A DNA stretch of 64,000 nt from Aculops lycopersici (lineage: Eukaryota; Arthropoda; Arachnida; Trombidiformes; Eriophyidae), in NCBI GenBank assembly GCA_015350385.1, contig WNKI01000001.1, forward strand, positions 7,837,433 to 7,901,432, in the 5' to 3' direction. A program made the translations under genes and the position numbers. The notes under the pieces were generated by a model. The model was not told the origin of the DNA, searched no databases, and worked only from the letters and a program-made list of their open reading frames with translations. Of this stretch, positions 53,601-63,949 are shown piece after piece. Numbering within the stretch: position 1 is the first letter of the stretch; every line of letters begins with the position of its first letter.

Positions 53601-56600
53601 GCCCTTTGAGCTCTTCGCTTTTGCACTTGTTGGCTTTCCATTGCAGTTAGGATTAAGGTGCCACTATCAGCCCTCTGTTTAGCTTTTCCTGCAGCTGGCG
53701 CGCTACGATTAGTTGCTAATGAACAGCCATAGCAACAGCAAAAGTAACATTGGTGCAGGTAACAAGTGGCGTCGGCTAAGATACAAGCCACTGAGCGATC
53801 GAGCGACCAACCAACTGACTACACCTGAAGTCTGTACAGTTTCATCTCGACGTTTACTGTTTTTCTCTCTCTGTGTGTGTATGTTTCAGTTAGAACTAAA
53901 AGACAGATTCCTGGTGGGAAAGTAAACCCAGTCAAAACCAGCCGATCCTCTTGTGCAGTCGCGATTGCAGTTCGGATTCGAGGTTACTGACTGACTAAGT
54001 GATCAGCAAGTAAGAGCCACTTGTTTGCTATGCGAATGCTCGCTTGCTCTCTCTCTCTCTCTCTCTNNNNNNNNNNNNNNNNNNNNACACACACACTTGA
54101 ATTCAAATAGCGAGTTCCACAAGCAAGCTGAGCGTTTGAACCCAGTTTTACAGGTAATCTGATTGCCTCGGTTTACCTTCATCACTGTTGATTAACTTAA
54201 GCATAAGACTGTTTGTTTAAGTAGACAACAGTTGGTTGCACTTCATTAATGTTGGCAAGCTATAGTTGGTGATTTTGCGCGCGCAATGCACGCGTCATCG
54301 GCGACAACTTCAGCCTCTGAAAGGCAGCTAGCAAGTTAAAACTCGTGTTAATACGAGATAAATGAAGTCAGCCGAGCAAAGATTTTTGTTACCATGGAAC
54401 AGATTGATAGACACGCTAGTACTTGTAAGTTTTCGAGGCGGAAGCCACTAGGTCGCTCTCGAGTCAGCGGGAGCTTATCCAAATATTTAACTTTAATGAG
54501 CGCCAGCCAGGCGAGACCCACTAGAATGTTCGTCATAATCATCAGAAGCAGCAACAACTAAAACTACAACACCAACAGGTTGTTGCTTTTGTCAGCAGAC
54601 TCTCGGCACCAGCAATAATCTAAGGCATTAAATGCATTGTGAACTTGAATCATAGGGCAACAGAAGAGTCTTTGCTAACACTTGAGTGGCACTATAGTTA
54701 CGAAGGAAATCTCCGCTCCAAACTCACTACTTAAAGAACAGATAACAATCAAACTACAACAATAGAAGCGGATAAACTTCTTCAGATCCACCAATCAGAA
54801 TAAGCGACCATTTTGAAGGTACTGAAATTGACTCCTTGGTTCTAATGCTAAATTTTTGTGAAGAGAGAAGAATAAGAAGAAGCTTCTCTTAGTCACTCGT
54901 TCGCAGGTTGTCATTAAACTCAAGTGGTAGGTAGGCAAACTATTGTCAACTGCCACTTGTTGCTGGAGGATCACAAACTAGCACAGTAGATCTCATCATT
55001 GCTAGTGATTTGCAAGCCGGCCCTCAATTTGACTACTTTCCCATAGAACTGACTCTCAATGAGCCAAATTCAACGGGAGCCAAATGAACTGAGAGAGCTC
55101 GAGAGGGAGTGAATGATGATACACAATAACCACTCTGCTCTCTTGCTCACCTGCTCCTTTGTAGATGTTGTTAATATAGGTATTAAAAATTAAATAGAGC
55201 CCAAAGATTCTCACTACCAGAGGGTCATGTGCTCAAGTTTGTAGATTTCGGTGCTTCCAACAGAGAAAAAAGGTGTCAGTAGTGAAAGCAGTAGCAATAT
55301 CAACAAACTTTTCTAAACTAGCATAACATTTGACGGAATCATTTGATGAGAAGACAAGCATAACATGTTGACGCTCGTTACTTCATTCGAGGAAGAGGAA
55401 ATTACTGCTTGATTTGAAAAACTCAACTCCAGTATATTCATGTTGTTGTTGCTAATTTTGTTGTCGTTGTCGTCACTGTCGTACACTTTGGTGACGATGA
55501 AAGATAACATTCGTTTCAATATAAACGCGATGAAGAGTTCGCCACCTCAATATCATGAACTGCAACCGCAACAACAACCACCTGTCGGTATAACCCAGCG
55601 CTTGGCATTTATGACCCCGCCGCTTCTCTCAAGTGTACATGCGCCTTGAGGAATCATAATATTTTCCTTTCCTCAATCATTGACTATATACCTGATGAGA
55701 AGAAATCGAGAAAACTTCATTCCTCACCTGATCAAGTTTGCTACTAAGATCTGAGTTGTAACAATTTAAACTAAACGACCAAAGATTGGTGATCAAGAGA
55801 AATCACCTACCTGCCTTTTGTCATACCTGTACTCCTCATACCACTCTAGACACTAACAAAGCGCCTTGGTGTTGAGCAATGTTAATGAGCCCGCCAATTC
55901 GACTGTCTAGACGGGGAATGAGTTTCAACGCTTCATTAATTAAAAGCACAAACTGAGCCTCTCTCTATCCTATCCTTTTCTATCGCTTTCGTCTTTGTAG
56001 AGCTGGCGGTACTTGTTTTTCTTGATTTGGCCCGAGAGGTTCTGGCATGACTAGGCTGACTACCTCCAACCTCTTGACGGATTAGCTCCTCCATAATAGG
56101 GCTAGTCAACGACCGGTCAGCTACATAAAACTAATACCCTACTTTCCTCTCCTCTCCTATCTAATCCAAAACACCATACAACTGAATATAACAATAACCA
56201 TCCTCAGTGGTTCTACTGGAAAACCAAAGGGTGTGGTGCACACCACAGGAGGCTACATGGTTTACGCCGCAACGACCTTCAAATATGTCTTCAACTACAA
56301 CGACGACGACGTCTTCTTTTGTACCGCCGACTTGGGTTGGATTACCGGCCATACGGTCAACGTTTATGGCTCCTTGTGCAATGGAACCACCATTACACTC
56401 TTCGAGGGCACCCCGTTCCATCCGAATCCTGGGCGTTTGTGGCAAATTGTTGACAGGTATCAAGTGAACACATTTTATACAGCGCCTACTGCCATTAGAT
56501 CGCTGATGAAGTTTAGCCAATCCCATGTCACCAACAGCTCTAGGAGTTCATTGAAATTACTAGGCACAGCAGGCGAGCCCATTAATCCAGAGGCTTGGAA

Positions 56601-57384
56601 TTGGTACTTTGATGTTGTTGGCCAAAGAAGATGTCCCATTGTGGATACATTCTGGCAAACGGAAACCTCGGCGCCAATGCTAACCCCGCTGCCTGGCTGT
56701 ACGCCTCTAAAGCCAGGCTCCGCCACCTTCCCCTTCTTCGGTGTCCAACCGGCAGTTGTGGACGAGAATGGCAAAGAGTTGGACGGACCAGCCGTCGGCC
56801 ATTTGGTATTCAAATCCCCTTGGCCAGGTATGATGCGAACCATTGATGGCGACCACGCGCGCTTTGAGATCACCTACTTCTCCACCTTCCCAGGTTACTA
56901 TGCAACAGGTGACCATGTTAAACGCGACTCCGACGGCTACTACTGGGTCCTCGGCAGAGCTGACGACATGCTCAACGTCTCTGGTCATCTCCTATCCACT
57001 GCCGAGGTTGAGTCGGCTCTAGCTGAGCACAGAGCAGTGGCTGAGGCTGCCGCCGTTTCGTTTCCTCATGAAATCAAGGGACAAGCTTTATTTTGCTATG
57101 TGGTCTTAAAGGAGGATTATGTTTACAGTGAAGCCATTGAACAGGAGCTCAGGTACATTGTCCGCCACAAAATTGGACCACTGGCCTCGCCAGATAGGAT
57201 TAGATGCTTAAAGCAGCTGCCTAAGACTAGATCGGGTAAAACAATGCGTAGAATCTTGCGTAAAGCCTCAATGAACGACTTTAATCTAGGTGACATATCA
57301 ACCATTGCCGAACAATCAGCCTTATATGAGCTGTTCCCAAATGGTTACAACGGAAGCTGCGAGAGGAGAATTGAAGCGGAGTAG
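50698..57384 (+). CDS. Acetyl-CoA synthetase (AMP-forming), three exons
   Basis: Exons are 50698-51371, 51927-52364 and 56208-57384, giving 762 residues (animal ACSS2 is about 700). Splices: GTAAGT to ATCAG in phase 2, and GTAAGT to CTCAG in phase 2; the second join restores the ATP-binding motif TSGSTGKPKG. Other signatures are YHPSERY, the ACARIGAIHTVVFAGFS segment, WVDAEDPLFILYT, DTFWQTETSA, GDHVKRDSDGYYWVLGR, DDMLNVSGHLLS and the catalytic Lys in RSGKTMRRILRK. It converts acetate, ATP and CoA to acetyl-CoA in cytosol/nucleus or mitochondria; no targeting peptide is evident, so cytosolic is more likely. An Asn/Gln/Gly-rich insert of about 80 residues (about 244-328) sits in the N-terminal domain and explains the extra length. 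Confidence 0.93.
51372..51926 (+). other. Acetyl-CoA synthetase intron 1
   Basis: A 555-bp intron with GTAAGT donor and CATCATCAG acceptor. The reading frame resumes as GNRIRTCIVHRR, which fits the family's CIVxRR strand. It holds one CACAGGTAG copy (51525-51532 region) and no ORF of note. Confidence 0.85.
52365..56207 (+). other. Acetyl-CoA synthetase intron 2 (3.8 kb)
   Basis: An unusually long intron for this window: 3843 bp, donor GTAAGT, acceptor ATCCTCAG. No gene is recognised inside on either strand. It contains a CGT run (53054-53080), a CT run meeting a 20-base assembly gap and an AC run (54047-54095), and CAACAGGT/CAGGTAG words. Intronic regulatory elements or a nested non-coding transcript are possible. 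Confidence 0.8.
54047..54095. repeat. CT/AC microsatellite with assembly gap
   Basis: A CT run leads into 20 Ns (54067-54086) and continues as an AC run. The Ns mark an unresolved or scaffolded junction, so the true length of the repeat is unknown. Confidence 0.95.
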
Positions 57385-58687
57385 TTGGCCTTTTAATTTT
57401 TCCTTGTCGTCATCGTCGTCATCATCGTTGGTTAAATTTGTAGTCGATGTGCAAATGTTTTAGAAAGACCAAGAGATTATATTAGCAATTATTACCTACT
57501 GCAACAGCACAAATTGTACTATTACCACATAGGCATCATACTTAATCAATATGAGCTGCAGTTAAGCCGGCGTGCACAATCGACATGTTCGCATATTAAC
57601 ATACAGACACTTGTAAAGCTCACGACTAGGGATCTAGTTTATATTGAACCTAGGGCACAATCATCTAGAGCAAAGATACGACATTCTATTGCACCTGAAA
57701 AGTATCTCTATTTCAGAGAGTTTTAGTAACTATATCAGCTATTATATGCTTTCAATGTATCACGATTCAAATTCTTTAAGGAATAGCCCCTCTAGCTCCT
57801 TGACACCTAGTTAGACAAACAAAAAACACAACTTAACGCAGATTGTCGCCCTGCGACCGCTGCAAGTATATAAATCCACATAGTTGAATTCACCTCATTG
57901 ATGCAATTCAAATGGAACCTGAATCGAGAGGATGAAGGAAAGGGAGACCAGAGGTCGAGATAGAGGAGATAGAAAAGAGAAAATGAAATTATTATCTGTA
58001 GACTATATGTGAATATTCATGCCCCAGTACTTGACTAATACGAAACACGGCATCAGACAAGGATCAAGTGTCAACGGACAAGCGAGAGACGAGTGGATAG
58101 TGAAAGATTCTCGCCATTGCCGTGGATAAATAGATTGATGAAGACAACAAACGGAAGAGTATCGAGAGTGTCTAGATTGTATTCATAACAAGAGAATTTA
58201 ATAAGAATAATTGTAGTAATGTAATTGCTATGATAATTTTGGCGTGTCTTATTTCTTCTCAATTTTACCTAATTCCTGTTCCTTACACTCATTTATCATC
58301 GATGGACTCGACAATACTGTTAGATTATGAAGTTGATCAGTCACTGATTAGCAATGAGCTACGGTGGTTCATAGTTCACTGGCCAATAATAATCAACAAC
58401 CTGTGTAATTTGATAGTGCACTCGACGCCAAAAACACAGGAACCAAAGCAGCGGTAATTTTTGTTCGCTTGTCTTTGTTGTTGTTGCTGCTGTTGCTGTT
58501 ACCACTGTGTCAACGCTACCGCCTTTGTGTTTACATTCAGATGTCCAATCAATGTCCAGATCTTTTGGTCTGGTCTCATCTTGATAATTCGTCATTAGAT
58601 TTACTGTATAATTGACTCCACATAGCTAGACTAATTATCATCAATCAATTCAAAATTAACAAGGGAAGAATTTGAAAATATCTCAAA
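57385..58687. other. Intergenic region acetyl-CoA synthetase / ACADSB
   Basis: 1.3 kb between two plus-strand genes, holding the synthetase 3' UTR and ACADSB promoter. The short ORFs on both strands have no recognisable similarity. A TTG/CTG run lies near 58477-58500. Confidence 0.45.
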
Positions 58688-59941
58688 ATGATCATCAAAC
58701 TCACGAGGACCGCGGCGAGATTCGCCAGGCAAACTAGGCAAATGTCAACCCTGAAGCCAAACAATGCTGCCGCCATGACTGAGAAGCCAACACCCTTGAC
58801 AGTTTTTAGTGATGAAGAAATGGCCATGAGAGATGCAGTAGGCAAGTTGTCACGAGAAAAATTTGCACCTCTAGTTAGGGAGATGGATGAAAAATCCAAG
58901 ATGAGTCCAGTGGTCGTCAAATCGCTATTTGAGAATGGACTAATGAACATAAGTGTAGATCCCAAGTATGATGGCGCTGGTGCCTCCTACTTTGCTTGTA
59001 TCCTAGCCATCGAAGAGTTGGCCAAGGTTGACCCCTCAATTAGTGTCATGGTAGATGTACACAACACATTATTTGCAGAAACATTGATGGTCTATGGAAC
59101 TGAAGAGCAACGTCAGCGTTACTTGCCAAGGTGCGCTGAGGATTTGATAGGTGCATTTGCTCTATCAGAAACAAACTCAGGTTCTGACGCCTTCTCCTTG
59201 AAGACAAGTGCCCGTAAAGATGGTGAGCATTTCGTCATTAATGGAGCAAAATGTTGGATCACCAACTCAGAGCAGGCAGGTGCATTCATTGTATTTGCAA
59301 ATGCCGACTTTTCGGTCGGCTACAAGGGAATCACTGCATTCCTAATAGATAGAAATACACCAGGACTGAGTTTGGGTAAACCTGAGAACAAGTTAGGTAT
59401 AAGAGCCTCTAGTACTTGTCCACTTATTTTGGAGGATGTCCGAGTGCCAGCAACCAACATTGTTGGTCAATATGGAAAGGGTTACAAGATTGCCATCGAA
59501 ACCCTAAACGAGGGAAGAATCGGTATTGGAGCTCAAATGTTAGGATTGGCACAAGGTGTTTTTGATCATGCAGTCAAGTATACACTAGAGAGAACTGCCT
59601 TCAAGCAGAAAATTTTCGACTTTCAGGGAATGCAACACCAAATAGCTGAGGCGGCAACTAAGATTGAGACTGCCAGACTTCTAGTCTACAATGCGGCTAG
59701 ACTCCGTGAGGCTGGCTTGCCATACGTCAAAGAGGCGGCCATGGCTAAGTATCATGCCGGCGAGGTGGCTGTCCACACTGCCAACAAGGCCATTGAGTGG
59801 ATGGGTGGTGTTGGTTTCACGCGTGATTATCCAGTTGAGAAGTACCTCAGAGATTCTAAGATCGGTCAAATTTACGAGGGAACATCGAATATTCAATTGA
59901 ACACGATTGCCAAGATTATCCGCAGCGAAATGGGCAACTAA
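58688..59941 (+). CDS. ACADSB: Short/branched-chain acyl-CoA dehydrogenase
   Basis: A 417-residue single-exon ORF with an Arg-rich amphipathic N-terminus (MIIKLTRTAARFARQTRQ) typical of mitochondrial import. The acyl-CoA dehydrogenase fold is complete: IGAFALSETNSGSDAFSL, CWITNSEQAGAFIVFA, the LGIRASSTCPLILEDV strand, RIGIGAQMLGLAQG, FDFQGMQHQIAEAAT, EWMGGVGFTRDYPVEKYLRD and IYEGTSNIQLNTIAK, where the Glu of YEGTSN is the catalytic base. The last motif and overall match favour ACADSB, which oxidises 2-methylbutyryl-CoA in isoleucine breakdown and passes electrons to ETF. A short-chain (ACADS) assignment is the main alternative. A polyadenylation signal follows at 59979. Confidence 0.92.
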   Translation: MIIKLTRTAARFARQTRQMSTLKPNNAAAMTEKPTPLTVFSDEEMAMRDAVGKLSREKFAPLVREMDEKSKMSPVVVKSLFENGLMNISVDPKYDGAGASYFACILAIEELAKVDPSISVMVDVHNTLFAETLMVYGTEEQRQRYLPRCAEDLIGAFALSETNSGSDAFSLKTSARKDGEHFVINGAKCWITNSEQAGAFIVFANADFSVGYKGITAFLIDRNTPGLSLGKPENKLGIRASSTCPLILEDVRVPATNIVGQYGKGYKIAIETLNEGRIGIGAQMLGLAQGVFDHAVKYTLERTAFKQKIFDFQGMQHQIAEAATKIETARLLVYNAARLREAGLPYVKEAAMAKYHAGEVAVHTANKAIEWMGGVGFTRDYPVEKYLRDSKIGQIYEGTSNIQLNTIAKIIRSEMGN

Positions 59942-59978
59942 AAATTTTGACACGCCGTGTTATATATGAATGTATGTA

Positions 59979-59984
59979 ATAAAA
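59979..59984 (+). terminator. ACADSB polyadenylation signal
   Basis: AATAAA 38 nt after the ACADSB stop implies a 3' UTR of roughly 60 nt. The nearby perfect hairpin at 60017-60057 lies just downstream, near where cleavage would occur. Confidence 0.6.
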
Positions 59985-60016
59985 ATTCTTAACATCATTC
60001 ACTTTTTACGAAACTT

Positions 60017-60057
60017 TTGTCGATTAGATTGATTAAGGTAATCAATCTAATCGACAA
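60017..60057. repeat. Perfect 19-bp inverted repeat with 3-base loop
   Basis: The left arm is 60017-60035, the loop AGG is 60036-60038, and the right arm is 60039-60057. All 19 positions pair. The arms begin TTGTCGATTAG and end with its complement. The hairpin lies between the ACADSB 3' end and the SDHD start. The sequence directly outside the arms does not continue the pairing. Confidence 0.95.
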
Positions 60058-60388
60058 TACCTTGACCACGCGAACAACAAAATCTTTATCGACATTTCTT
60101 GAAAGAACTGCAAGTTGGCCAGCGAACTTTGCACGTCCTCTGAGAGCGTCTGAAGACAGCACAAATCTTCTATGCATCTGGAATGTCGTCTCCTGCTCGC
60201 TTGAGACGAACAGCTTGTTTGCAGAAGTTCTGCAGCAGAACTGAAGCAATGTGTGAGCGTGTTTTTGAACCATCTGAAAAACCCTATGCAATCTCTCAGA
60301 CTTCGGCAGGGGTCGCATTCTCAACCTTGTACTTTATATTCTCTTTGAACTTATTATCCGGGTCAATTACTCATTATATTTATTCAAT

Positions 60389-60868
60389 ATGGCTTCAATC
60401 GTAGGTCGCCTCATCAGGCCAACAATCAACATGGCCCCAAGGTTCAACCAACAGCTAGTAAGACGCACCATGCCACAGTTATTTGTTGAGCATAAGCCAA
60501 TCAGGCTCATGTCGGCATCAACCAACTATCATTATCATGAAAAACCAACAGCTCATAAACACGACAAATTATGGAAATATGAGAGATACTTGAGTCTCGG
60601 ACTTTTGGGAGTTTTACCAGCTGCAGCTGTTGTTTCACACCCTATCATGGATTATGCAGTTGCTCTATCTCTGGTGGTTCACGTTCATTGGGGAGTGGAA
60701 GCTATTGTTACAGACTATGTGAGACCTTCAATCTTTGGTCCTACAATAGTAAAATTCTCCATCGCTCTTGTCTATGTCTTATCATCACTCGCTTTGGGTG
60801 GATTATTTATGTTCAACTACACCGATATTGGCATCACTCAAGCCACGAGAATGTTAGCAAAAATCTGA
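60389..60868 (+). CDS. SDHD: Succinate dehydrogenase cytochrome b small subunit
   Basis: A 159-residue single-exon ORF of normal size. The N-terminus is basic and hydrophobic, fitting mitochondrial import. The mature part shows the CybS features: KLWKYERYLSLGLLGVLPAA, the membrane segment with VVSHPIMDYAVALSLVVHVH, HWGVEAIVTDYVRP and a final span FSIALVYVLSSLALGGLFMFNY. The conserved His pair and the DYVR segment belong to the heme and ubiquinone site of complex II. SDHD anchors SDHA/B in the inner membrane. AATAAA follows 16 nt after the stop. Confidence 0.93.
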   Translation: MASIVGRLIRPTINMAPRFNQQLVRRTMPQLFVEHKPIRLMSASTNYHYHEKPTAHKHDKLWKYERYLSLGLLGVLPAAAVVSHPIMDYAVALSLVVHVHWGVEAIVTDYVRPSIFGPTIVKFSIALVYVLSSLALGGLFMFNYTDIGITQATRMLAKI

Positions 60869-60883
60869 TCAGAAAACTAGAGG

Positions 60884-60889
60884 AATAAA
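60884..60889 (+). terminator. SDHD polyadenylation signal
   Basis: AATAAA begins 16 nt after the SDHD stop, giving a very short 3' UTR. The hAT-derived gene on the other strand ends at 60965, so the two transcripts may overlap at their ends. Confidence 0.6.
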
Positions 60890-60964
60890 AAGCTAGACGC
60901 TTGAAATTTCTATATTGACATTGTTTAAGTTTGTGTATTGAATAGTTCATTTAATTACAGAATT

Positions 60965-62851
60965 TTAGCGAGTTGCCAAGTTGCAATGAAGGAACAGGAG
61001 CTCCTCGTCGACAGGTGGTCTAGAGTGCAATCGGTGGCGGCGCTCTATGGAAGTTACACTAGCGGGTATAGACAGTATTGAACGAGCGACATGTGATAGT
61101 TTCGGGTAACGCTTAGATGCTTCCTTCCACCAGGTGAGGAGAGTTTTCTCGTTACAATGATTAAATTTGTCCAGAAGATACCGGGTCACCTCATCTTGAT
61201 CGAATTCAGTGACAGCCTCCCATTCAGAGTACTGAGTCTGAGCTTTGACGGAATCGTCAAGGGATTCTTCTACAACCATGGCTGTCTCAGTCTGGGTTTC
61301 GAGCATCTTTCTGACTTCTGAGTAAATTTCTTCTCGTTCTGCTGCACTGAACATCTTTAAGTGTCTAAAATTGGGCCATAGGAAGACAGCAATCTTGTGC
61401 ATCATATGCAACTCAAAATTGTGCTCTAATGATATATGCAGTCGCTTCTTGTGATCGGCAAGTTCCTCGTCATCATCATCTCTAGAGATTAACTCTTTCT
61501 GAAGTTTAAAATATTGCAGGGCTACCTGGTTGATGGTGGGCACTTCCTGAACATCAGTCCTCATGAGCATAGATGCCTCTTTGAAGGGGCCCAAAAGGTT
61601 CTTAAGCATATTCATAGCTGGCAACATGGTGTCCATGGAAAAGTTGCCCGGCGAAAACTTGTCCAAGTTTTCAATAACTAGTCGAATAACATCGTATTTG
61701 TAAATCCATGAAGAAACGCTTGTCTCCGGCAGTATCTTGAGTTCAGAACAGATATATTTACAATTCTCGATGAGTTGGTCATGTTTCCCGTCGGAGAATA
61801 TAGCGTTTTCAATCAAAGTATCCAACAAATGCGAAACTGATGATAGGTGGATATTGACACCACTGATCTGGCCGGCATTAGAGATGTATGTGAATTTGTT
61901 GATTAAAGTGTCTCTTAGAAGTCCGTAGTCACCAAGTGTTTGGGATATGAAGTCGAGAATGTTCACGATCCTAGTGGCACCTCGGAGAACACGATCCTTC
62001 AATTTCCAATCTTGGTCAATGAAGGAAAATGACATTATGCAAAGATCGTCCTTGAAGTCCGACACGATAGCTCCACCGATATTTCTCTCGATACTATCGG
62101 TTATATCAGCAGCAATGGAGGCCTTCTCGGTTACATACAGTTCTTGGGAGCGCATTTTCAAATATTGATGATTTAGGATTAGAGGTGTAGATACTTTCAC
62201 AGCTGCCCCCTTTAGAATGTTTTTGAAGGAATTGGAGCATACACAATCCAAGTTGACCAGCTCTGAGTAACAGAAGGCCATAATGGTGCTGGCCAAAGCA
62301 TTTTTCACCTTGGGTGCAATAATGGTCTGGTTATTTAGCGTTCGTAGTTCAATCTTGACTTTGCTAGAATTCTCGTCGCCATTTTGGCTCTCATCAGGCG
62401 AATACATTCGCTTCGAAGCAGAGTCGCCTCCGTTCTCGAGGCAGATACTGCGTTTCTCTGGTTTCGATATGATAGATTTTCGTGGTGATTTATGTGATGA
62501 GCCTGTTAGACTAGTGTCCTTTTGTGGTTTGTTTGCATTCATAGCCTTAACTACGTCTGGAAACAGCTCGCCAAAGCATCTATGCCTACGCATATGGGAT
62601 GTTCCTGTTATATGTCCATGATAACGGGCCATATGAAGACATTTGGTACATCTTATGATGCCAGTAAACTCATTGTTTGACTTGTAGCAGACTTCTTCGA
62701 ACAATTTCCAAACATCTGATGAGCCTGATTCCCTAAATCGGACATAGCATTGGTTTCCCTTGAGCATCTCCTTAATCTGTTCGGTACTCGGAAATTGCCG
62801 AGGTTGTTTCGAAGGAGGAACGTGGGGCGTTTCGGGCGAGTTGGCCGACAT
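60965..62851 (-). CDS. BED zinc-finger, hAT-transposase-derived protein
   Basis: A 628-residue single-exon ORF. An N-terminal BED finger (about 44-92) has Cys68, Cys71 and His86/His90. The C-terminus (about 540-628) is a hAT dimerisation region: LLTWWKEASKRYPKLSHVARSILSIPAS, then a TSIERR segment in place of the ASERxFS motif and a closing LLFLHCNLA. The middle has the RNase-H-like layout of hAT proteins, but the normal VTDNGSN-type acidic motif reads ISNAGQI and the following CxxH reads SVSH, so the catalytic centre looks lost. No terminal inverted repeats or target duplication were seen. This suggests a domesticated hAT protein of the DREF/ZBED1 kind, a promoter-binding regulator, rather than a mobile element. 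The match is structural; orthology to DREF is not proven. Confidence 0.75.
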   Translation of the reverse strand: MSANSPETPHVPPSKQPRQFPSTEQIKEMLKGNQCYVRFRESGSSDVWKLFEEVCYKSNNEFTGIIRCTKCLHMARYHGHITGTSHMRRHRCFGELFPDVVKAMNANKPQKDTSLTGSSHKSPRKSIISKPEKRSICLENGGDSASKRMYSPDESQNGDENSSKVKIELRTLNNQTIIAPKVKNALASTIMAFCYSELVNLDCVCSNSFKNILKGAAVKVSTPLILNHQYLKMRSQELYVTEKASIAADITDSIERNIGGAIVSDFKDDLCIMSFSFIDQDWKLKDRVLRGATRIVNILDFISQTLGDYGLLRDTLINKFTYISNAGQISGVNIHLSSVSHLLDTLIENAIFSDGKHDQLIENCKYICSELKILPETSVSSWIYKYDVIRLVIENLDKFSPGNFSMDTMLPAMNMLKNLLGPFKEASMLMRTDVQEVPTINQVALQYFKLQKELISRDDDDEELADHKKRLHISLEHNFELHMMHKIAVFLWPNFRHLKMFSAAEREEIYSEVRKMLETQTETAMVVEESLDDSVKAQTQYSEWEAVTEFDQDEVTRYLLDKFNHCNEKTLLTWWKEASKRYPKLSHVARSILSIPASVTSIERRHRLHSRPPVDEELLFLHCNLATR

Positions 62852-63499
62852 GTTGATGCTAGTGCGGTACTTCTGATTTGCTTAGCTTATTAGTTGCTCA
62901 ATCTAATCCCTGTTCAATCAATCGGTGGTATAACTGTTGATTGCAGATGTTTTTTGAATGTTGTCAAAATTTTGCAAAGTATTGATTCAATAACTAATTG
63001 ATATTTTTCATGAGAGAGAAAGAGAGAGTTTAGTTAATTGGAACAAAGTAACTTTAGGCGGCTTTATGGATCGGTGGCGTCGGAACGGCTGCGGTCACTG
63101 AGGTGCGGCGGCGTCCGCAACACAGAATTTCGGCTGTTTCGGTAACTGCCGCGCCTCGGCCTACAAACAACGCACGGATTGCTTGCGGTGCATGCACCGC
63201 TCATGCACCGAAGTCGATTAGCGGGATTTTCAAAAAATTTCCCGAATGCACGGAATTTCTTTCAAGGGGCGGTCGTGTCCGCCACATAGATGGCCGAGAG
63301 CTCGAGCCCGCAGATTCGCTTACAGAACTCTCTCTTTTTTGCTGTGTCGTGAAAAACGTGTGCGTGTTTTGCGTGTTGTTGGCTTTGAAGCCTACATTCA
63401 ACAGGATTCAGCGAACACCGACTCACGCTCGTCGAAAGTGTCTAGTTGCTCTATCTGTTTAGATTTTAAGAGTCAATCAATTCAAGAAATTACTGCCAT
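62852..63499. promoter_or_regulatory. Bidirectional promoter, hAT-derived / RPC7
   Basis: 648 bp between divergent start codons. It includes a GA run near 63015-63030 and a GC-rich stretch (63075-63215). Short ORFs in both directions are composition-driven. No TATA or TATCGATA (DRE) element was seen. Confidence 0.45.
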
Positions 63500-63949
63500 G
63501 TGAATGTCAGATTGTTCAGAATGTCTCAGCAAACCTCAGATCAAACTCTATACCCAAAGTTGGATTCGTCCATACCACCTTTGGATGAGAGTGAGAAGTA
63601 TGTTCGTCTAATCAATAGTGAGAAAGAGTTAGTTTCCAAGTTGCGCGAACAAGTGGAAACGGGAAATCCTTTAGATCATGTTGGCGACATTAATGTTCTA
63701 CCAGCAGAACTATTCGCAACCAAATCGAAGGTCTCTACCTCGAGAATAGATCCGCTCAAGAGACTGGCCGACTTACCCACCGAAGAGCAAGAGGTAGAGG
63801 AGGAACCCGAAGATGAAGAAAACGAGGACGAAGAAGTAGTTGAGGACGAAGAGGATGATGCAGGCGGCGATTACATCGTATCTCACTTTGATAACGGAGA
63901 AGGATTTGAAGACAATGACGAAGATGGAGATGGCGATGATATGATATAA
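63500..63949 (+). CDS. POLR3G: RNA polymerase III subunit RPC7-like
   Basis: A 149-residue ORF; an internal Met at 63521 is a possible start. The C-terminal half matches RPC7/Rpc31: SRIDPLKRLADLP, a long acidic Glu/Asp tract, and the signature YIVSHFDNGEGFEDNDEDGD at the end. The N-terminal part contains LYPKLDSSIPPLD, which aligns with the LFPDTDYKPVPLK region of RPC7. The family's usual first ~30 residues and the middle basic region are missing, so the protein is short (human about 220). RPC7 forms the RPC3-RPC6-RPC7 subcomplex needed for Pol III initiation. G and GL paralogues cannot be separated. Confidence 0.85.
   Translation: MNVRLFRMSQQTSDQTLYPKLDSSIPPLDESEKYVRLINSEKELVSKLREQVETGNPLDHVGDINVLPAELFATKSKVSTSRIDPLKRLADLPTEEQEVEEEPEDEENEDEEVVEDEEDDAGGDYIVSHFDNGEGFEDNDEDGDGDDMI

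Noticed and set aside
60965..62851. Active hAT transposon
   Set aside because: The acidic and CxxH motifs of the catalytic region appear altered and no terminal inverted repeats or target-site duplication were seen next to the ORF.
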